Assembly: GCA_001673575.1 (NCBI GenBank)
Contig: LZME01000036.1
Coordinates: 1-57,708, forward strand
Reading direction: 5' to 3'
DNA from: Mycolicibacter heraklionensis
GTDB lineage: Bacteria; Actinomycetota; Actinomycetes; Mycobacteriales; Mycobacteriaceae
DNA length: 57,708 bases
The notes under the pieces were generated by a model. It was not told the origin of the DNA. It worked only from the letters and a program-made list of their open reading frames with translations, and searched no databases. Positions within the stretch are counted from its first letter, which is position 1, and each line of letters starts with the position of its first letter. Made by a program: the position numbers and the translations under genes. Below are positions 1-8,396 of the stretch, piece after piece.

Positions 1-62
1 CCCTGCACCCACCAATCATCCCCAAAACCCCAGGACAACCCCGCCCGGCACGCCGGATTAAT

Positions 63-392
63 TCAGCAGACTCCTAGGCGAGGATGGCGGCGCGCGCGCC
101 AGCGGCGGTGGCGGTGGGTGAACATCAGCCGGATGAACAGGCGCGTGCCCAAGCCTTTGATGCCGTCATCGGTCTCGATCTCGTCGGTGTAGCGGCAGCG
201 ATGCTCATCCAGGGGTGTGAATGTCAGCCGATGGTTCCAGGTGTGCACGGGCCCACCGTGCTCGTGGGTGTAGATCATCAGATCGTCGAGTTCTTTGATT
301 TCGAGGTGATGAGTCCATGCCGGGATGACCCCGAACCACCACAGCCGCGCCGACGAGGTGGTACCCACCTCGATGCGATCGGGGGAGGTCGC
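63..392 (-). pseudogene. Remnant of an SRPBCC (polyketide cyclase-like) protein gene
   Basis: The minus-strand reading frame gives about 100 residues that look like the middle and end of an SRPBCC ligand-binding fold protein, including a WWFGVIPAWTHHLEI stretch and a GIKGLGTRLFIRLMF stretch. The frame is closed by a stop at 393-395 just upstream of DRIEVGT, so the N-terminal part of the fold is missing; the only start inside is a GTG at 366-368. At the other end, the reading frame after RRWRA runs into a (CG)n run at 91-98. Adding one CG dinucleotide there would give a natural-looking end (ARAAILA then stop at the TAG reading through 74-76). I infer a gene that lost its 5' end and may also carry a 2-bp slippage. 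The lesion next to a 13E12-type HNH gene fits rearrangement. A short functional protein from the GTG is possible but unlikely. Confidence 0.55.
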
Positions 393-453
393 CTACGACG
401 AACACAAAGCCTGGGCACACCGCCACACCGACCCAGAAACCCAAGCCGCTTGA
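373..453 (+). other. Short open frame, possible 3' fragment of a lost gene
   Basis: Twenty-six plus-strand codons from ATG 373 to TGA 451-453 encode a hydrophilic tail with VAYDEHKAWAHRHTDPETQ. It starts where the SRPBCC remnant breaks off and runs in the opposite direction, so it could be the end of a second truncated gene at a recombination junction. No ribosome binding site is visible and the product is not recognised. Confidence 0.2.
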
Positions 454-589
454 CAACTTACGGCCCTGGGATGACTAACCACGTTGGCCCCCGCCGGGGG
501 TTCGTCCGACGGCGTCTGGTGTTGTCGGAGGTGACAGGTTCGGCTCGGATCTGCCTGCCGCAGAACCTCCCGCACCTCGTTGGTCGCAC
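454..589. other. Intergenic stretch with a small GC hairpin
   Basis: This gap lies downstream of the HNH gene's stop. It contains a CCCCC/GGGGG inverted repeat at about 488-500 with a 3-nt centre, which could act as a weak terminator but has no U-tract. Nothing else is recognisable. Confidence 0.3.
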
Positions 590-1963
590 TTATGCGGCTT
601 GGTCCGGCGGCCCGTTCGGCAAATATCGCTCTGGATGGTGGAAGTCGTTGGTGGCGCCGGGCAAACCCAGCTGCGGAGGCGGGATCCACTCGACCCGACC
701 GTCTCGGCGTTTGACGGTTCGCCAGCCCTTGTCCATCAGTTTGTGGTCGGCGTGGCAGGCCAAGGTCAACTCGTCCGCATTGGTCTGGCCGTCCTTTCGC
801 CACTCCTGCATGTGGTGCGCTTCGGTGTGGTAGCCGGGCATATCGCAGTTAGGGGCTGTGCAGCCGCGGTCTCGCGCATACAAGACGATCCACTGGTCTG
901 GGGAGGCGATGCGACGGGTGCGGCCTAGATATAGCGGCCTGCTCTGGTGGTCATCAAAGACGGCCAGGTAGTGGTAAGCGTGGCTGGCCATGCGAATGAC
1001 GTCGCGCATCGGTAGCAGGGTCCCGCCACCGGTGACCGCCATCCCCGCACCATCGGTGAGTTCCTTGAGGGTGGTCGTGACGATTACTGCGACCGGGAGT
1101 CCGTGATGGACGCCGAGTTGGGGATTGCCGAGTTGGCTACGGACCAGGGCGTTGAGTGCGTCGTGCCGGCGCTGGGCGGGCGTGCGCAGATCGGTGTTGT
1201 GCGCGGTGTCGACCGATTCGCCGGTGACACAAGGGGTTTCATCGCTCGGGTTGCACATTCCGGGGGCGGCGAACCGCGCCATCCACGCGTCGAGGTTGGC
1301 TCGCAGTTCGGGTGATGCGATCAGCCGGCCGGTGCTCATGCCGTTGCGGCGCTGAACCGACCAACTGAAGCTGCGTTGCCTGGCACGATCAGCGTCGGTG
1401 AAGGTGCCGTCGGGGTTGAGCAGCAACGCGTAGCGGTCGGCAACCTTCGCCAACTGGTCGGGACGCAGGGCGGTGGCCTGCTCGACGAGAAACCGCTCGG
1501 CCTCCTCGACGGTGGGTGCGGGAGTGGATTGGGGAAGGCTACGAAGGAATTCCTGGATCACCCGCAGATGCTCGGGATCAAGCGCTCCGTCGTGCCAGGC
1601 GCTCGCGGTGGCGGGAAGTTCGGGTGGCATCGGCTCGCCCGTAAAGGTGGTTCGGGCGGCGAGTTGGCCGGCATCGCGTGTCCGGCGGCGCGCTTCGGTG
1701 CAGCTGATCCGCAGCGAGTCCGCCAGTACCCGGTGTAGCGCACCGCCGATGCGTGCCGGATCTGCATCGGCCAGGCCAGCGATGATGTCGTGGCTATGCG
1801 CCCGCTGCGCTCGCATGGCGGTCTCGAGACGATCGAGCGCGCGTAACCGCACTGCCGGTGGCAGCCCGGCGAAGTTCAGTTCACCGAGACCGGCGACCGC
1901 TTTGTCGAGCGCGGCGAACGCCCCAGCCACCTCGGGTGGCGTCTCGACGGTGACCGCGCTCAT
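590..1963 (-). CDS. HNH endonuclease-domain protein of the 13E12 repeat family (DUF222)
   Basis: A 457-residue protein with the layout of the mycobacterial 13E12 repeat family: a helical DUF222 region over roughly residues 1-330, then a C-terminal HNH module. In the HNH part, CTAPNCDMPGYHTEAHH supplies the zinc-binding cysteines and the paired histidines, followed by an asparagine (TNADELTLACHADHK) and a second Cys/His set. HNH domains of this kind bind a metal and can nick DNA, but the cellular role of 13E12 proteins is not known. In M. tuberculosis the REP13E12 copies serve as target sites for phiRv1-type prophage integration, which is known for that family and is not shown here. The gene is full length with an ATG start at 1961-1963 and has no clear Shine-Dalgarno sequence. 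It stands alone, downstream of a TetR gene on the same strand, beside a damaged gene. Confidence 0.85.
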   Translation of the reverse strand: MSAVTVETPPEVAGAFAALDKAVAGLGELNFAGLPPAVRLRALDRLETAMRAQRAHSHDIIAGLADADPARIGGALHRVLADSLRISCTEARRRTRDAGQLAARTTFTGEPMPPELPATASAWHDGALDPEHLRVIQEFLRSLPQSTPAPTVEEAERFLVEQATALRPDQLAKVADRYALLLNPDGTFTDADRARQRSFSWSVQRRNGMSTGRLIASPELRANLDAWMARFAAPGMCNPSDETPCVTGESVDTAHNTDLRTPAQRRHDALNALVRSQLGNPQLGVHHGLPVAVIVTTTLKELTDGAGMAVTGGGTLLPMRDVIRMASHAYHYLAVFDDHQSRPLYLGRTRRIASPDQWIVLYARDRGCTAPNCDMPGYHTEAHHMQEWRKDGQTNADELTLACHADHKLMDKGWRTVKRRDGRVEWIPPPQLGLPGATNDFHHPERYLPNGPPDQAA

Positions 1964-2095
1964 GCCCGAAATCTAGGGTTTGACCCCGACAGGGTTCCGG
2001 CTCGCCGCCCCGGCTGAACGCGGTTATCCACAGTGGCCGGTTCGTCCACAGGACTTCGGGTTGGCCAGCCGATCGGCGACGCCGAGTGCGTCGGG

Positions 2096-2665
2096 TCAGA
2101 CGACTGTTACGCCGCGTTCGAAGATTCGGGTGAGTGTCGGCACGATGCTGTGGCGGGAGATGAGGCCGTGCGTTGCGTCGCTGCAGGCCTTGACCATCAT
2201 CCCGAACAGTGCGATCCGGATCCATTCCGTGCTGAGGCCGGGGTCGAAGACGCCTTCTTGTTGACCGCGCGCGATGAGTTCGAGGATCGGCGCGGAGTTC
2301 GGCAGATGCTCGGCGGGGATATCGCGCAGCACCGCGGGGTCGGCGAACAGGAACACGATCCGATCACCCTCGGGTACCAGGGTGGTGATCACCCGCCGCA
2401 TCGCCTCGACTGCCGGGCCCTCTGCTGTTGCTGCCGTCGCGAGGATATCGCTGATGATGCGGATCGAATCCAGGGTTGCTTCGTAGATCAGCCGCTCCCG
2501 GTCGGCGAAATAGCGGTGCAGGGTCGAGCGAGCGACCTGGGCGGCCGCAGCGATCTCGGGCAATGTGGCGGTGCGGTCGCGGGCGAGCACCGATGCCGTC
2601 GCCTCGAGGATCGCCGCCCGTGTGCGTGCTTGCGAACCGGTCAGCGTCCGGTCATCAACGTCCAT
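2096..2665 (-). CDS. TetR/AcrR-family transcriptional repressor, likely local regulator of the adjacent mmpS-mmpL operon
   Basis: A 189-residue TetR-type regulator. The N-terminal helix-turn-helix is clear (ILEATASVLA, then LPEIAAAAQVARSTLHRYFADRERL, about residues 18-63), followed by a divergent all-helical ligand-binding domain. The gene is transcribed away from the membrane protein-MmpS-MmpL operon, and the 148-bp space between them holds palindromes overlapping the operon's probable promoter. By analogy with other TetR-MmpSL pairs it should repress that operon until a ligand binds; this is inference. A TATCAT hexamer lies 6 nt before the ATG (on plus, 2672-2677) and no Shine-Dalgarno is seen, so the transcript may be leaderless. 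Confidence 0.85.
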   Translation of the reverse strand: MDVDDRTLTGSQARTRAAILEATASVLARDRTATLPEIAAAAQVARSTLHRYFADRERLIYEATLDSIRIISDILATAATAEGPAVEAMRRVITTLVPEGDRIVFLFADPAVLRDIPAEHLPNSAPILELIARGQQEGVFDPGLSTEWIRIALFGMMVKACSDATHGLISRHSIVPTLTRIFERGVTVV

Positions 2666-2699
2666 GACCGGATGATAGCCTGTCGCCCGTCCCTATATC

Positions 2700-2731
2700 A
2701 GACGTTGACGTCTCATTACAGGACGTATAGT
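2700..2731 (+). promoter_or_regulatory. Probable promoter of the mmpS-mmpL operon with overlapping operator palindromes
   Basis: A TTGACG hexamer (2705-2710) and a TATAGT hexamer (2726-2731) are separated by 15 bp. The -35 element sits inside the inverted repeat AGACGT-TG-ACGTCT (2700-2713), and the -10 element sits inside a GGAC...GTCC repeat (2721-2735). A TetR dimer bound at either site would block RNA polymerase. The divergent TetR gene is the obvious candidate ligand. Confidence 0.5.
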
Positions 2732-2813
2732 GTCCGCATTCGAGTGGATTTGTCCATCCAGGGAGTGCGGCCACGCACCGCGTGTGCGCTACAGATCGGG
2801 GGCGGGCGTTGCC

Positions 2814-3275
2814 ATGAGCTGGACCATGTTCGGCACCAATTGGCACCTCTTCGGTGACCTTGCGGCGGTCGCTTTCGTGGCGTTACTGGTCTTCGCGACC
2901 GGGACGTTTCTCTACATTCGGCGATTGCGCAACCGGCCGCCCCTACCGATCAGCGAAGGAATCGGCGCCCGAAAGTCTGTACTGGCCAAGGTCCGCAAGG
3001 GCGAGGCGCTGGCACCGCAGGAGCTGGAGTTCGCCACCCGCACGATCGACGATCAGCGAAGCCCGCTGGCCTTCTGCATTCCCGCCACGATCTTCTCGCT
3101 CGGATGCTTCTACGTTCTCGGCAGCCTGGAACAGCTACACGGTGCCACTCCGTCGGAGCGGACCTTCCTGGGGCTCATTCCGATGCTCGGCGCATTCAAT
3201 GTGACCGCCCAGCTGGTGCGGACGGCGAAACTGAAGAAGCGGCTCCCCGCGCCGTCCGGCGAGGCGGACGAATGA
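2814..3275 (+). CDS. Small membrane protein of unknown function, first gene of the MmpS-MmpL operon
   Basis: A 153-residue protein with an N-terminal hydrophobic segment (about residues 12-30, LAAVAFVALLVFATGTFLY) followed by a basic patch, a charged soluble stretch (about 35-80) and two further hydrophobic segments (about 85-103 and 113-130). The tail is basic and then acidic. I do not recognise the family. The ATG at 2814 is chosen because the in-frame upstream GTG at 2730 falls inside the promoter; a purine-rich GGGGGCGGG precedes it. Its stop codon overlaps the next gene's start (ATGA), so it is translationally coupled to MmpS and probably works with the transporter, for example in assembly or regulation. 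That role is inferred only from position. Confidence 0.75.
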   Translation: MSWTMFGTNWHLFGDLAAVAFVALLVFATGTFLYIRRLRNRPPLPISEGIGARKSVLAKVRKGEALAPQELEFATRTIDDQRSPLAFCIPATIFSLGCFYVLGSLEQLHGATPSERTFLGLIPMLGAFNVTAQLVRTAKLKKRLPAPSGEADE

Positions 3276-3715
3276 GCCCCCGTGCACCGCGGCGGTCGCT
3301 GCTGGCACGCACCTGGATGCCGTTGATCGCGGTCATCGCGCTCGGCATAGGCGCGCTGGGCATGTGGAAGGTTCACCAGATGTCGGCACCGGGGCCGGTG
3401 CTGACCGTCAATCCGCCCCAGGCAGCAGAGAAGTTCAACCCGAAGAAGCTCACCTATGAGGTGTTCGGCTCCGTCGGCGCGGGCGCCTTGCTGTCCTATG
3501 TCGACATCGACGGGCACCCCCACACGGTCGAGCTGGACACCCTGCCGTGGACCCATGAGGAGACGACGATGCTCACGGTGGTGTCCGGCAGTATCTCGGC
3601 GCAGGTGCGCGGCGACTACGTCGGTTGCCGGATCCTGGTCGACGACGTGATCCGCGACGAGCGCACCAATGCCCGTCCCAACGCCGACATCAGTTGCCGG
3701 GTGAAGTCCGCATGA
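3272..3715 (+). CDS. MmpS-family membrane protein
   Basis: A 147-residue MmpS protein: a short basic N-terminus, a single transmembrane anchor (about residues 15-32, MPLIAVIALGIGALGMW), and an exported beta-rich domain. The exported part has the typical MmpS run KKLTYEVFGSVGAGALLSYVD, then LPWTHEETTML and a conserved C-terminal cysteine pair region (VGCRILVDD, ISCRVKSA). MmpS proteins assist the partner MmpL RND transporter in exporting lipids or siderophores. The start ATG at 3272 overlaps the previous stop and its own stop overlaps the MmpL start, giving two ATGA junctions. The partner is the MmpL at 3712. Confidence 0.92.
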   Translation: MSPRAPRRSLLARTWMPLIAVIALGIGALGMWKVHQMSAPGPVLTVNPPQAAEKFNPKKLTYEVFGSVGAGALLSYVDIDGHPHTVELDTLPWTHEETTMLTVVSGSISAQVRGDYVGCRILVDDVIRDERTNARPNADISCRVKSA

Positions 3716-6531
3716 GCGAACATCGCACGGCCCGCCCACTGGCAGCCCGGCTGGTCCGCATGCTGTCCATTCCGATCATCGTGTGCTGGGCACTGTTGGC
3801 GGTGGTGACCAATACCTTTGTGCCGCAAGTGGAGAGGGTCGCCGAGGAACTCGCCGGCTCGATGGTCCCCAGCTATGCCCCATCCCAGGCCGCGATGCTG
3901 GCGATCGGGGAGAAGTTCCAGGAGTCCGATTCGACGAGCATGACGATGCTGGTGCTGGAAGCCGATCGCCTACTGGGGGAGCAGGACCACCGCTACTACG
4001 ACGCACTTGTGCGCACGCTGCAGGCCGACACCGAACACGTCCAGTACGTGATGGACACCTGGGGAAAGCCGATCACCGCGGCCGGCGCCCAGAGCCTCGA
4101 CGGCAAGGCCGCCTATGTGCTGCTACGGCTGGCCGGCGACATCGGGCAGTTGCAAGCCAACGACTCCGTGGCCGCAGTGCGGCACACCGTCGCCACCTCC
4201 GACCCGCCGCCGGGGCTGACCGTCTACGTCAGCGGCGCGGCACCGCTGGCCGCCGACACCGTGGCGATCGCGAATTCGAGCCTGAACAACATCACGATCG
4301 CGACGATCTTCCTGATCATCTTCATGCTGCTGCTGGTCTACCGGTCCTACATCACCATGCTGGTGCCGCTGTTCGGCGTGCTGATCCTGATGCTGGCGGC
4401 CAAGGGGGTCATCGCGACCCTCGGCCACTTCGGCTACATCCAGCTGTCGTCGTTCGCGGTGAACTTGGTCGTTGCGCTGACCCTGGGCGCGGGAACCGAT
4501 TACGGGATCTTCTTGATGGGCCGCTACCACGAGGCACGGCTGAACGGCGAGAGCCGTGAAGACGCGTTCTACACGGCGTATCGCGGGGTGTCGCACGTGA
4601 TCCTGGGGTCCGGGCTCACGATCGCCGGCGCGGCGTTCTGCCTGAGTTTCGCGCGGCTGAACTACTTCAACACGATGGGACCCGCGGTGGCGCTCAGCAT
4701 GGTGCTGACGGTCATCGGCGCGTTGACGCTCGGACCGGCGATTCTGAGTGTGGGCAGCCTGATCGGACTGTTCGATCCTCGTCAACAGGTCAAGGCCCGG
4801 CTGTACCGCCGAATCGCCACCAGCGTGGTGCGCTGGCCCAAGCCGATCCTGACGGCCAGCGTCGCCGCGGTGGCGGCGGGGGTGATCTTCGTGCCGACCT
4901 ATGAGGTCAGCTTCGACGACCGCACCTACCAGCCGCACGATTCCGCCGCCAACCTCGGGTTCGCGGCAGCCGATCGGCACTTCCCGCAAAGCAAATTGTT
5001 CTCCGAGATGCTGATGATCGAGTCCGATCACGACATGCGTAACTCAGCGGACTTCATCTCCCTGGACCGGGTGGCCAAGGCGCTCATCAGGCTTCCGGGC
5101 GTCGCGATGGTGCAGAGCATCACCCGCCCGATGGGGCGCGCACTGGAACACGCGTCGCTGCCGTACCTGTTCACCACCCAGGGCAGCGGCAACGGCCAGC
5201 AACTGCCGTTCACCCGGGAGCAGAACGCCAACACTGAACGGCAGGCGCAGATCATGGCGCATTCAGTGGAGGTGCTGCAGAGCACGATCGCGTTGACGCA
5301 GAAACTGGCCGACGAGATGCATGCCACGGTAGTCACCATGGAGGAGATGCAGGCGCTCACCGAACAGATGGATGAGGAGATCTCCAATCTTGATGACTTC
5401 ATGAGACCCATCCGAAGCTACTTCTATTGGGAACCACACTGTTTCGACATTCCAGTCTGCTGGGCGTTTCGGTCACTGTGGGACATGATGGACAGCGTCG
5501 ACAAACTGGCGGCGAACATCAAAGACGCGGTATCGCATCTGGAAGTCGTCGATACGCTGCTGCCGCAGATGGTCGCGCAACTGAACAAGATGGCCGAGGA
5601 CCAGATCGCTTTGCAGGCGTTGATCGTGAACACCTACGGACCCACGAGCATTCAGGCGGACAACACCGATCAGACTTTCGGCGACATGATCAACGTCGGC
5701 AACGACTTCGACGCCTCCGGAAGCGATGACTTCTTCTACATACCCCGCCCGGCGTTCGACAACGAGGACGTCAAAACCGGGATGCAGTTGATGATGTCCC
5801 CGGACGGCAAGGCCGCCCGGTTCATCGTCACCCACGAAGGAAACGCGATGGGTCCCGAGGGCGTCGAGCACGTGGAGCGGTTCCCCGAGGCGATCAAGAT
5901 CGCCTTGAAGGAGACCTCGCTGGCCGGCGCCAAGATCTATATCGGTGGTTCGGGCTCCAACAACCGGGATATTCAGCAGTACTCACGGTCGGATCTGCTG
6001 ATCGCCGCGATCGCCGCTTTCGTCTTGATCTTCCTCATCATGCTGGTGATCACTCGAAGCCTGGTGGCGGCGTTGGTGATTCCCGGAACCGTCGCGTTCT
6101 CCTATGCCGGAGCGTTCGGGCTGTCGGTATTGATCTGGCAGCATCTGATCGGGCTGCATCTGCACTGGTTGATTCTGCCGCTGACGTTCATCATCCTGGT
6201 GGCGGTCGGCTCGGACTACAACCTACTGCTGATCGCCCGGCTCAAAGAGGAACTTGGTGCCGGGCTCAACACCGGCCTGATCCGGGCGCTGGGCAGCACT
6301 GGTGGCGTGGTGACATCGGCGGGCCTGGTGTTCGCGTTTACCATGCTGGCGATGCTCGCCAGCGATCTGCGGACTATCGGGCAGCTGGGATCGACGGTGT
6401 GTATCGGTCTGCTGCTCGACACGCTGATCGTGCGGTCGTTCATCGTGCCCTCGCTGGTGCGGATCTACGGGCCGTGGTTCTGGTGGCCGACCTTGGTGCG
6501 CCAGCGCCCGCTGCGGCAGCGGGCAAACTAG
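3712..6531 (+). CDS. MmpL-family RND lipid/siderophore transporter
   Basis: A 939-residue inner-membrane RND transporter of the MmpL family, close to the usual length of the MmpS-paired type. The N-terminal anchor (IPIIVCWALLAVVTN) is followed by a periplasmic domain, a five-helix bundle, a second periplasmic domain and a second bundle. The proton-relay Asp-Tyr pairs are present in both bundles: GTDYGIFLMGRYHE (D263, Y264) and GSDYNLLLIARLKEE (D835, Y836). The second periplasmic domain has the long coiled-coil insert and the EPHCFDIPVC motif seen in MmpL4/MmpL5-type proteins. Substrate cannot be read from sequence; known relatives export mycobactins, glycopeptidolipids or drugs. Translation is coupled to MmpS through an ATGA overlap. 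The last 4 bp overlap the convergent TetR gene. Confidence 0.93.
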   Translation: MSEHRTARPLAARLVRMLSIPIIVCWALLAVVTNTFVPQVERVAEELAGSMVPSYAPSQAAMLAIGEKFQESDSTSMTMLVLEADRLLGEQDHRYYDALVRTLQADTEHVQYVMDTWGKPITAAGAQSLDGKAAYVLLRLAGDIGQLQANDSVAAVRHTVATSDPPPGLTVYVSGAAPLAADTVAIANSSLNNITIATIFLIIFMLLLVYRSYITMLVPLFGVLILMLAAKGVIATLGHFGYIQLSSFAVNLVVALTLGAGTDYGIFLMGRYHEARLNGESREDAFYTAYRGVSHVILGSGLTIAGAAFCLSFARLNYFNTMGPAVALSMVLTVIGALTLGPAILSVGSLIGLFDPRQQVKARLYRRIATSVVRWPKPILTASVAAVAAGVIFVPTYEVSFDDRTYQPHDSAANLGFAAADRHFPQSKLFSEMLMIESDHDMRNSADFISLDRVAKALIRLPGVAMVQSITRPMGRALEHASLPYLFTTQGSGNGQQLPFTREQNANTERQAQIMAHSVEVLQSTIALTQKLADEMHATVVTMEEMQALTEQMDEEISNLDDFMRPIRSYFYWEPHCFDIPVCWAFRSLWDMMDSVDKLAANIKDAVSHLEVVDTLLPQMVAQLNKMAEDQIALQALIVNTYGPTSIQADNTDQTFGDMINVGNDFDASGSDDFFYIPRPAFDNEDVKTGMQLMMSPDGKAARFIVTHEGNAMGPEGVEHVERFPEAIKIALKETSLAGAKIYIGGSGSNNRDIQQYSRSDLLIAAIAAFVLIFLIMLVITRSLVAALVIPGTVAFSYAGAFGLSVLIWQHLIGLHLHWLILPLTFIILVAVGSDYNLLLIARLKEELGAGLNTGLIRALGSTGGVVTSAGLVFAFTMLAMLASDLRTIGQLGSTVCIGLLLDTLIVRSFIVPSLVRIYGPWFWWPTLVRQRPLRQRAN

Positions 6532-7127
6532 GTTGCTGGCGTGATCGCCGGGGCCACCCAGCGCCGCAGGAAGGCGCGTAGCTGCTTGCCGCGCCGCGGT
6601 GGGCGGCCCGGGTCAATCACCAGGGACTGCAGCACGCGCAACATGAACTCCACCAGCTGATCCAGGTCTTCGCTAGCGAAACCCGCGGCGGCCCAGTCGA
6701 CGTCGAACCGTTCGACGATCGAGCGCCCGAACGTCAGCGCCGCATCCGAGGTGACTCCGGCGGAGAACGCGCTGGCCTTGCCGGGCGTCAGCAGCAGGCT
6801 CATGTAGCGCTCGTCGGGCAGCAGTTCCAAGGTGTGCGCGATGCCCTCCACGACGGCCTCGGCGGGGTCGTGGATACCGCGGACGTGGTCGGCGAGGCCG
6901 TCGAGGAAGGGGTCGACCTCAGTGACTGCGGTCGCGATCAGCAGCGCTTCGGTGCTGGGGAAATAGCGATACACCGTCTGGCGGGTGACGCCGACGTCCT
7001 TGGCCACATCGGAGATCCCGAAGTTCATCCCGGACTGATCGATTCGCCGCCGGGCGGCATCGAGGAGGCGGGCGACGGCCTCGTCATCGTCGGCCGGTTT
7101 TGCGCCCGACCAGCCGTGGGTGCGCAT
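6528..7127 (-). CDS. TetR-family regulator, probable repressor of the divergent Rieske oxygenase gene
   Basis: A 199-residue TetR regulator with the helix-turn-helix ISDVAKDVGVTRQTVYRYFPSTEAL at about residues 38-62. It is clearly a paralogue of the TetR encoded at 13424-14044: both begin MRT.GW, share VGVTRQTVYRYFPSTE and end with a RRW.AP tail. It is divergent from the Rieske oxygenase gene, and the intergenic region contains a perfect 9-bp-arm inverted repeat at 7162-7190, the expected form of a TetR operator. The stop codon overlaps the convergent mmpL stop. Confidence 0.88.
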   Translation of the reverse strand: MRTHGWSGAKPADDDEAVARLLDAARRRIDQSGMNFGISDVAKDVGVTRQTVYRYFPSTEALLIATAVTEVDPFLDGLADHVRGIHDPAEAVVEGIAHTLELLPDERYMSLLLTPGKASAFSAGVTSDAALTFGRSIVERFDVDWAAAGFASEDLDQLVEFMLRVLQSLVIDPGRPPRRGKQLRAFLRRWVAPAITPAT

Positions 7128-7161
7128 GAGCGAACGTTACCGCTTGCTCGGCGTCTTAATG

Positions 7162-7190
7162 GACCATACATATATGCCATGTGTATGGTC
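7162..7190. promoter_or_regulatory. Inverted-repeat operator candidate between TetR and Rieske oxygenase genes
   Basis: GACCATACA (7162-7170) and TGTATGGTC (7182-7190) are perfect reverse complements separated by 11 bp. The site lies 34 bp from the TetR start and 29 bp upstream of the oxygenase start, in an unusually AT-rich patch. It very likely binds the adjacent TetR and overlaps the promoters. Confidence 0.65.
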
Positions 7191-7219
7191 TGGAACAACG
7201 ACGCCGAAAGGGGCTTCTG

Positions 7220-8392
7220 GTGACGATCCTTCCGCAAGAGCGCACCGGTGCGCTGGACACCGAACTCACCCGGCGGGCACTGCGGTTGGTGCTCGACAAG
7301 ACCACCGAGATGGCAGACGACGTGCTGCGGGTACCGCTGCACTACTACCGGGACGCGAAGGTGACCGAGATCGAGGAGTCCCAGATCCTTCGCCGTACCC
7401 CACTGGCGATTGTGCCGAGCGTGCAGGTGTCGAAGCCCAACGACTACGTCGTGCGGTCGGTGCTGGGCGATTCGCTCCTGGTCACTCGCGACAAGGACGG
7501 CCGCAGCCACGTCTTCCTCAACTACTGCCGCCACCGCGGCGCGAAGCCGGCCTGCGGGGAAGGCAGTGCGGCACGCTTCACCTGCCCGTATCACGCATGG
7601 ACCTACCGCAACGACGGGAAGCTGCTGAGCGTCCCAGGCAGCACCGGATTCGCCGGTATAGCCAAGGAGGACTATGGGCTGGTCGAACTGCCCAACACCG
7701 AGAGCCACGGATTCATCTGGGCCGTGCTGACGGTCGGTGCCGACATCGATGTCGAGGCGCACCTCGGCGACGTCGGCCCCGACCTGGAAGCGCTGAACTA
7801 CACCTCCTTCGGCTACCACGACCACCGCGAATTCGAGTCCGAGGTGTCGTGGAAGGGCGCCTTGGAGGCGTTCGCCGAGAGCTACCACTTCCCGTTCGTG
7901 CACGGTGAGAGCCTCATCGGCCAGAACGCCCTGGCGAACACGTCGATCCACGACCGCTTCGGCAGACACCACCGAATGGGCTTCCCGTTCAACTGGATCG
8001 CGAACCTGGAAAGCGACGCGAACGCTTCGTGGGATGTGCGCGACAATATGGGGCTGATCTATTGGATCTACCCGAACATCATCTTGGCGAACAGCTCGGT
8101 GGGCGTGGAGGTCATCGACATCCTGCCCGCCGGATCCCCGACCCGCTGCACGGTCCGGCACAGCTGGCTGGCCCGGATTCCGGCCGTCGACGACGCCACC
8201 CGCTCCGGTTACGACATGATCTTCGCCGCGGTCCACGCGGCGGTACGCGATGAGGACTTCACCATGCTGCCGCAATGCGGCGAGGGGGTCCGCCACGGCC
8301 AACACGACCATATGATCATCGGCCGCAACGAAATCGGCGTCCAGCACATGATCCGGACCTTTGCCGACGAACTGGGTATCGCACTGAGCTGA
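7220..8392 (+). CDS. Rieske non-haem iron oxygenase, alpha subunit
   Basis: A 390-residue aromatic-ring-hydroxylating-type oxygenase large subunit. The Rieske [2Fe-2S] ligands are CRH (C103, H105) and CPYH (C122, H125), numbered from the GTG start. A C-terminal catalytic domain follows, with the mononuclear-iron motif region ESYHFPFVH. Such enzymes add oxygen to aromatic or cyclic substrates using electrons from a reductase/ferredoxin. No reductase, ferredoxin or beta subunit gene is adjacent, so partners must be elsewhere. GTG 7220 is chosen because AAAGGGG (7208-7213) precedes it at good spacing and the upstream in-frame GTG at 7181 lies inside the operator palindrome. Regulation by the divergent TetR is likely. 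The substrate is unknown. Confidence 0.88.
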   Translation: MTILPQERTGALDTELTRRALRLVLDKTTEMADDVLRVPLHYYRDAKVTEIEESQILRRTPLAIVPSVQVSKPNDYVVRSVLGDSLLVTRDKDGRSHVFLNYCRHRGAKPACGEGSAARFTCPYHAWTYRNDGKLLSVPGSTGFAGIAKEDYGLVELPNTESHGFIWAVLTVGADIDVEAHLGDVGPDLEALNYTSFGYHDHREFESEVSWKGALEAFAESYHFPFVHGESLIGQNALANTSIHDRFGRHHRMGFPFNWIANLESDANASWDVRDNMGLIYWIYPNIILANSSVGVEVIDILPAGSPTRCTVRHSWLARIPAVDDATRSGYDMIFAAVHAAVRDEDFTMLPQCGEGVRHGQHDHMIIGRNEIGVQHMIRTFADELGIALS

Positions 8393-8396
8393 CGAA

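Noticed and set aside
590..1963. 13E12 gene as evidence for a prophage
   Set aside because: The family is known as a phage attachment target in M. tuberculosis, but no integrase, phage structural gene or duplicated att core is visible here.
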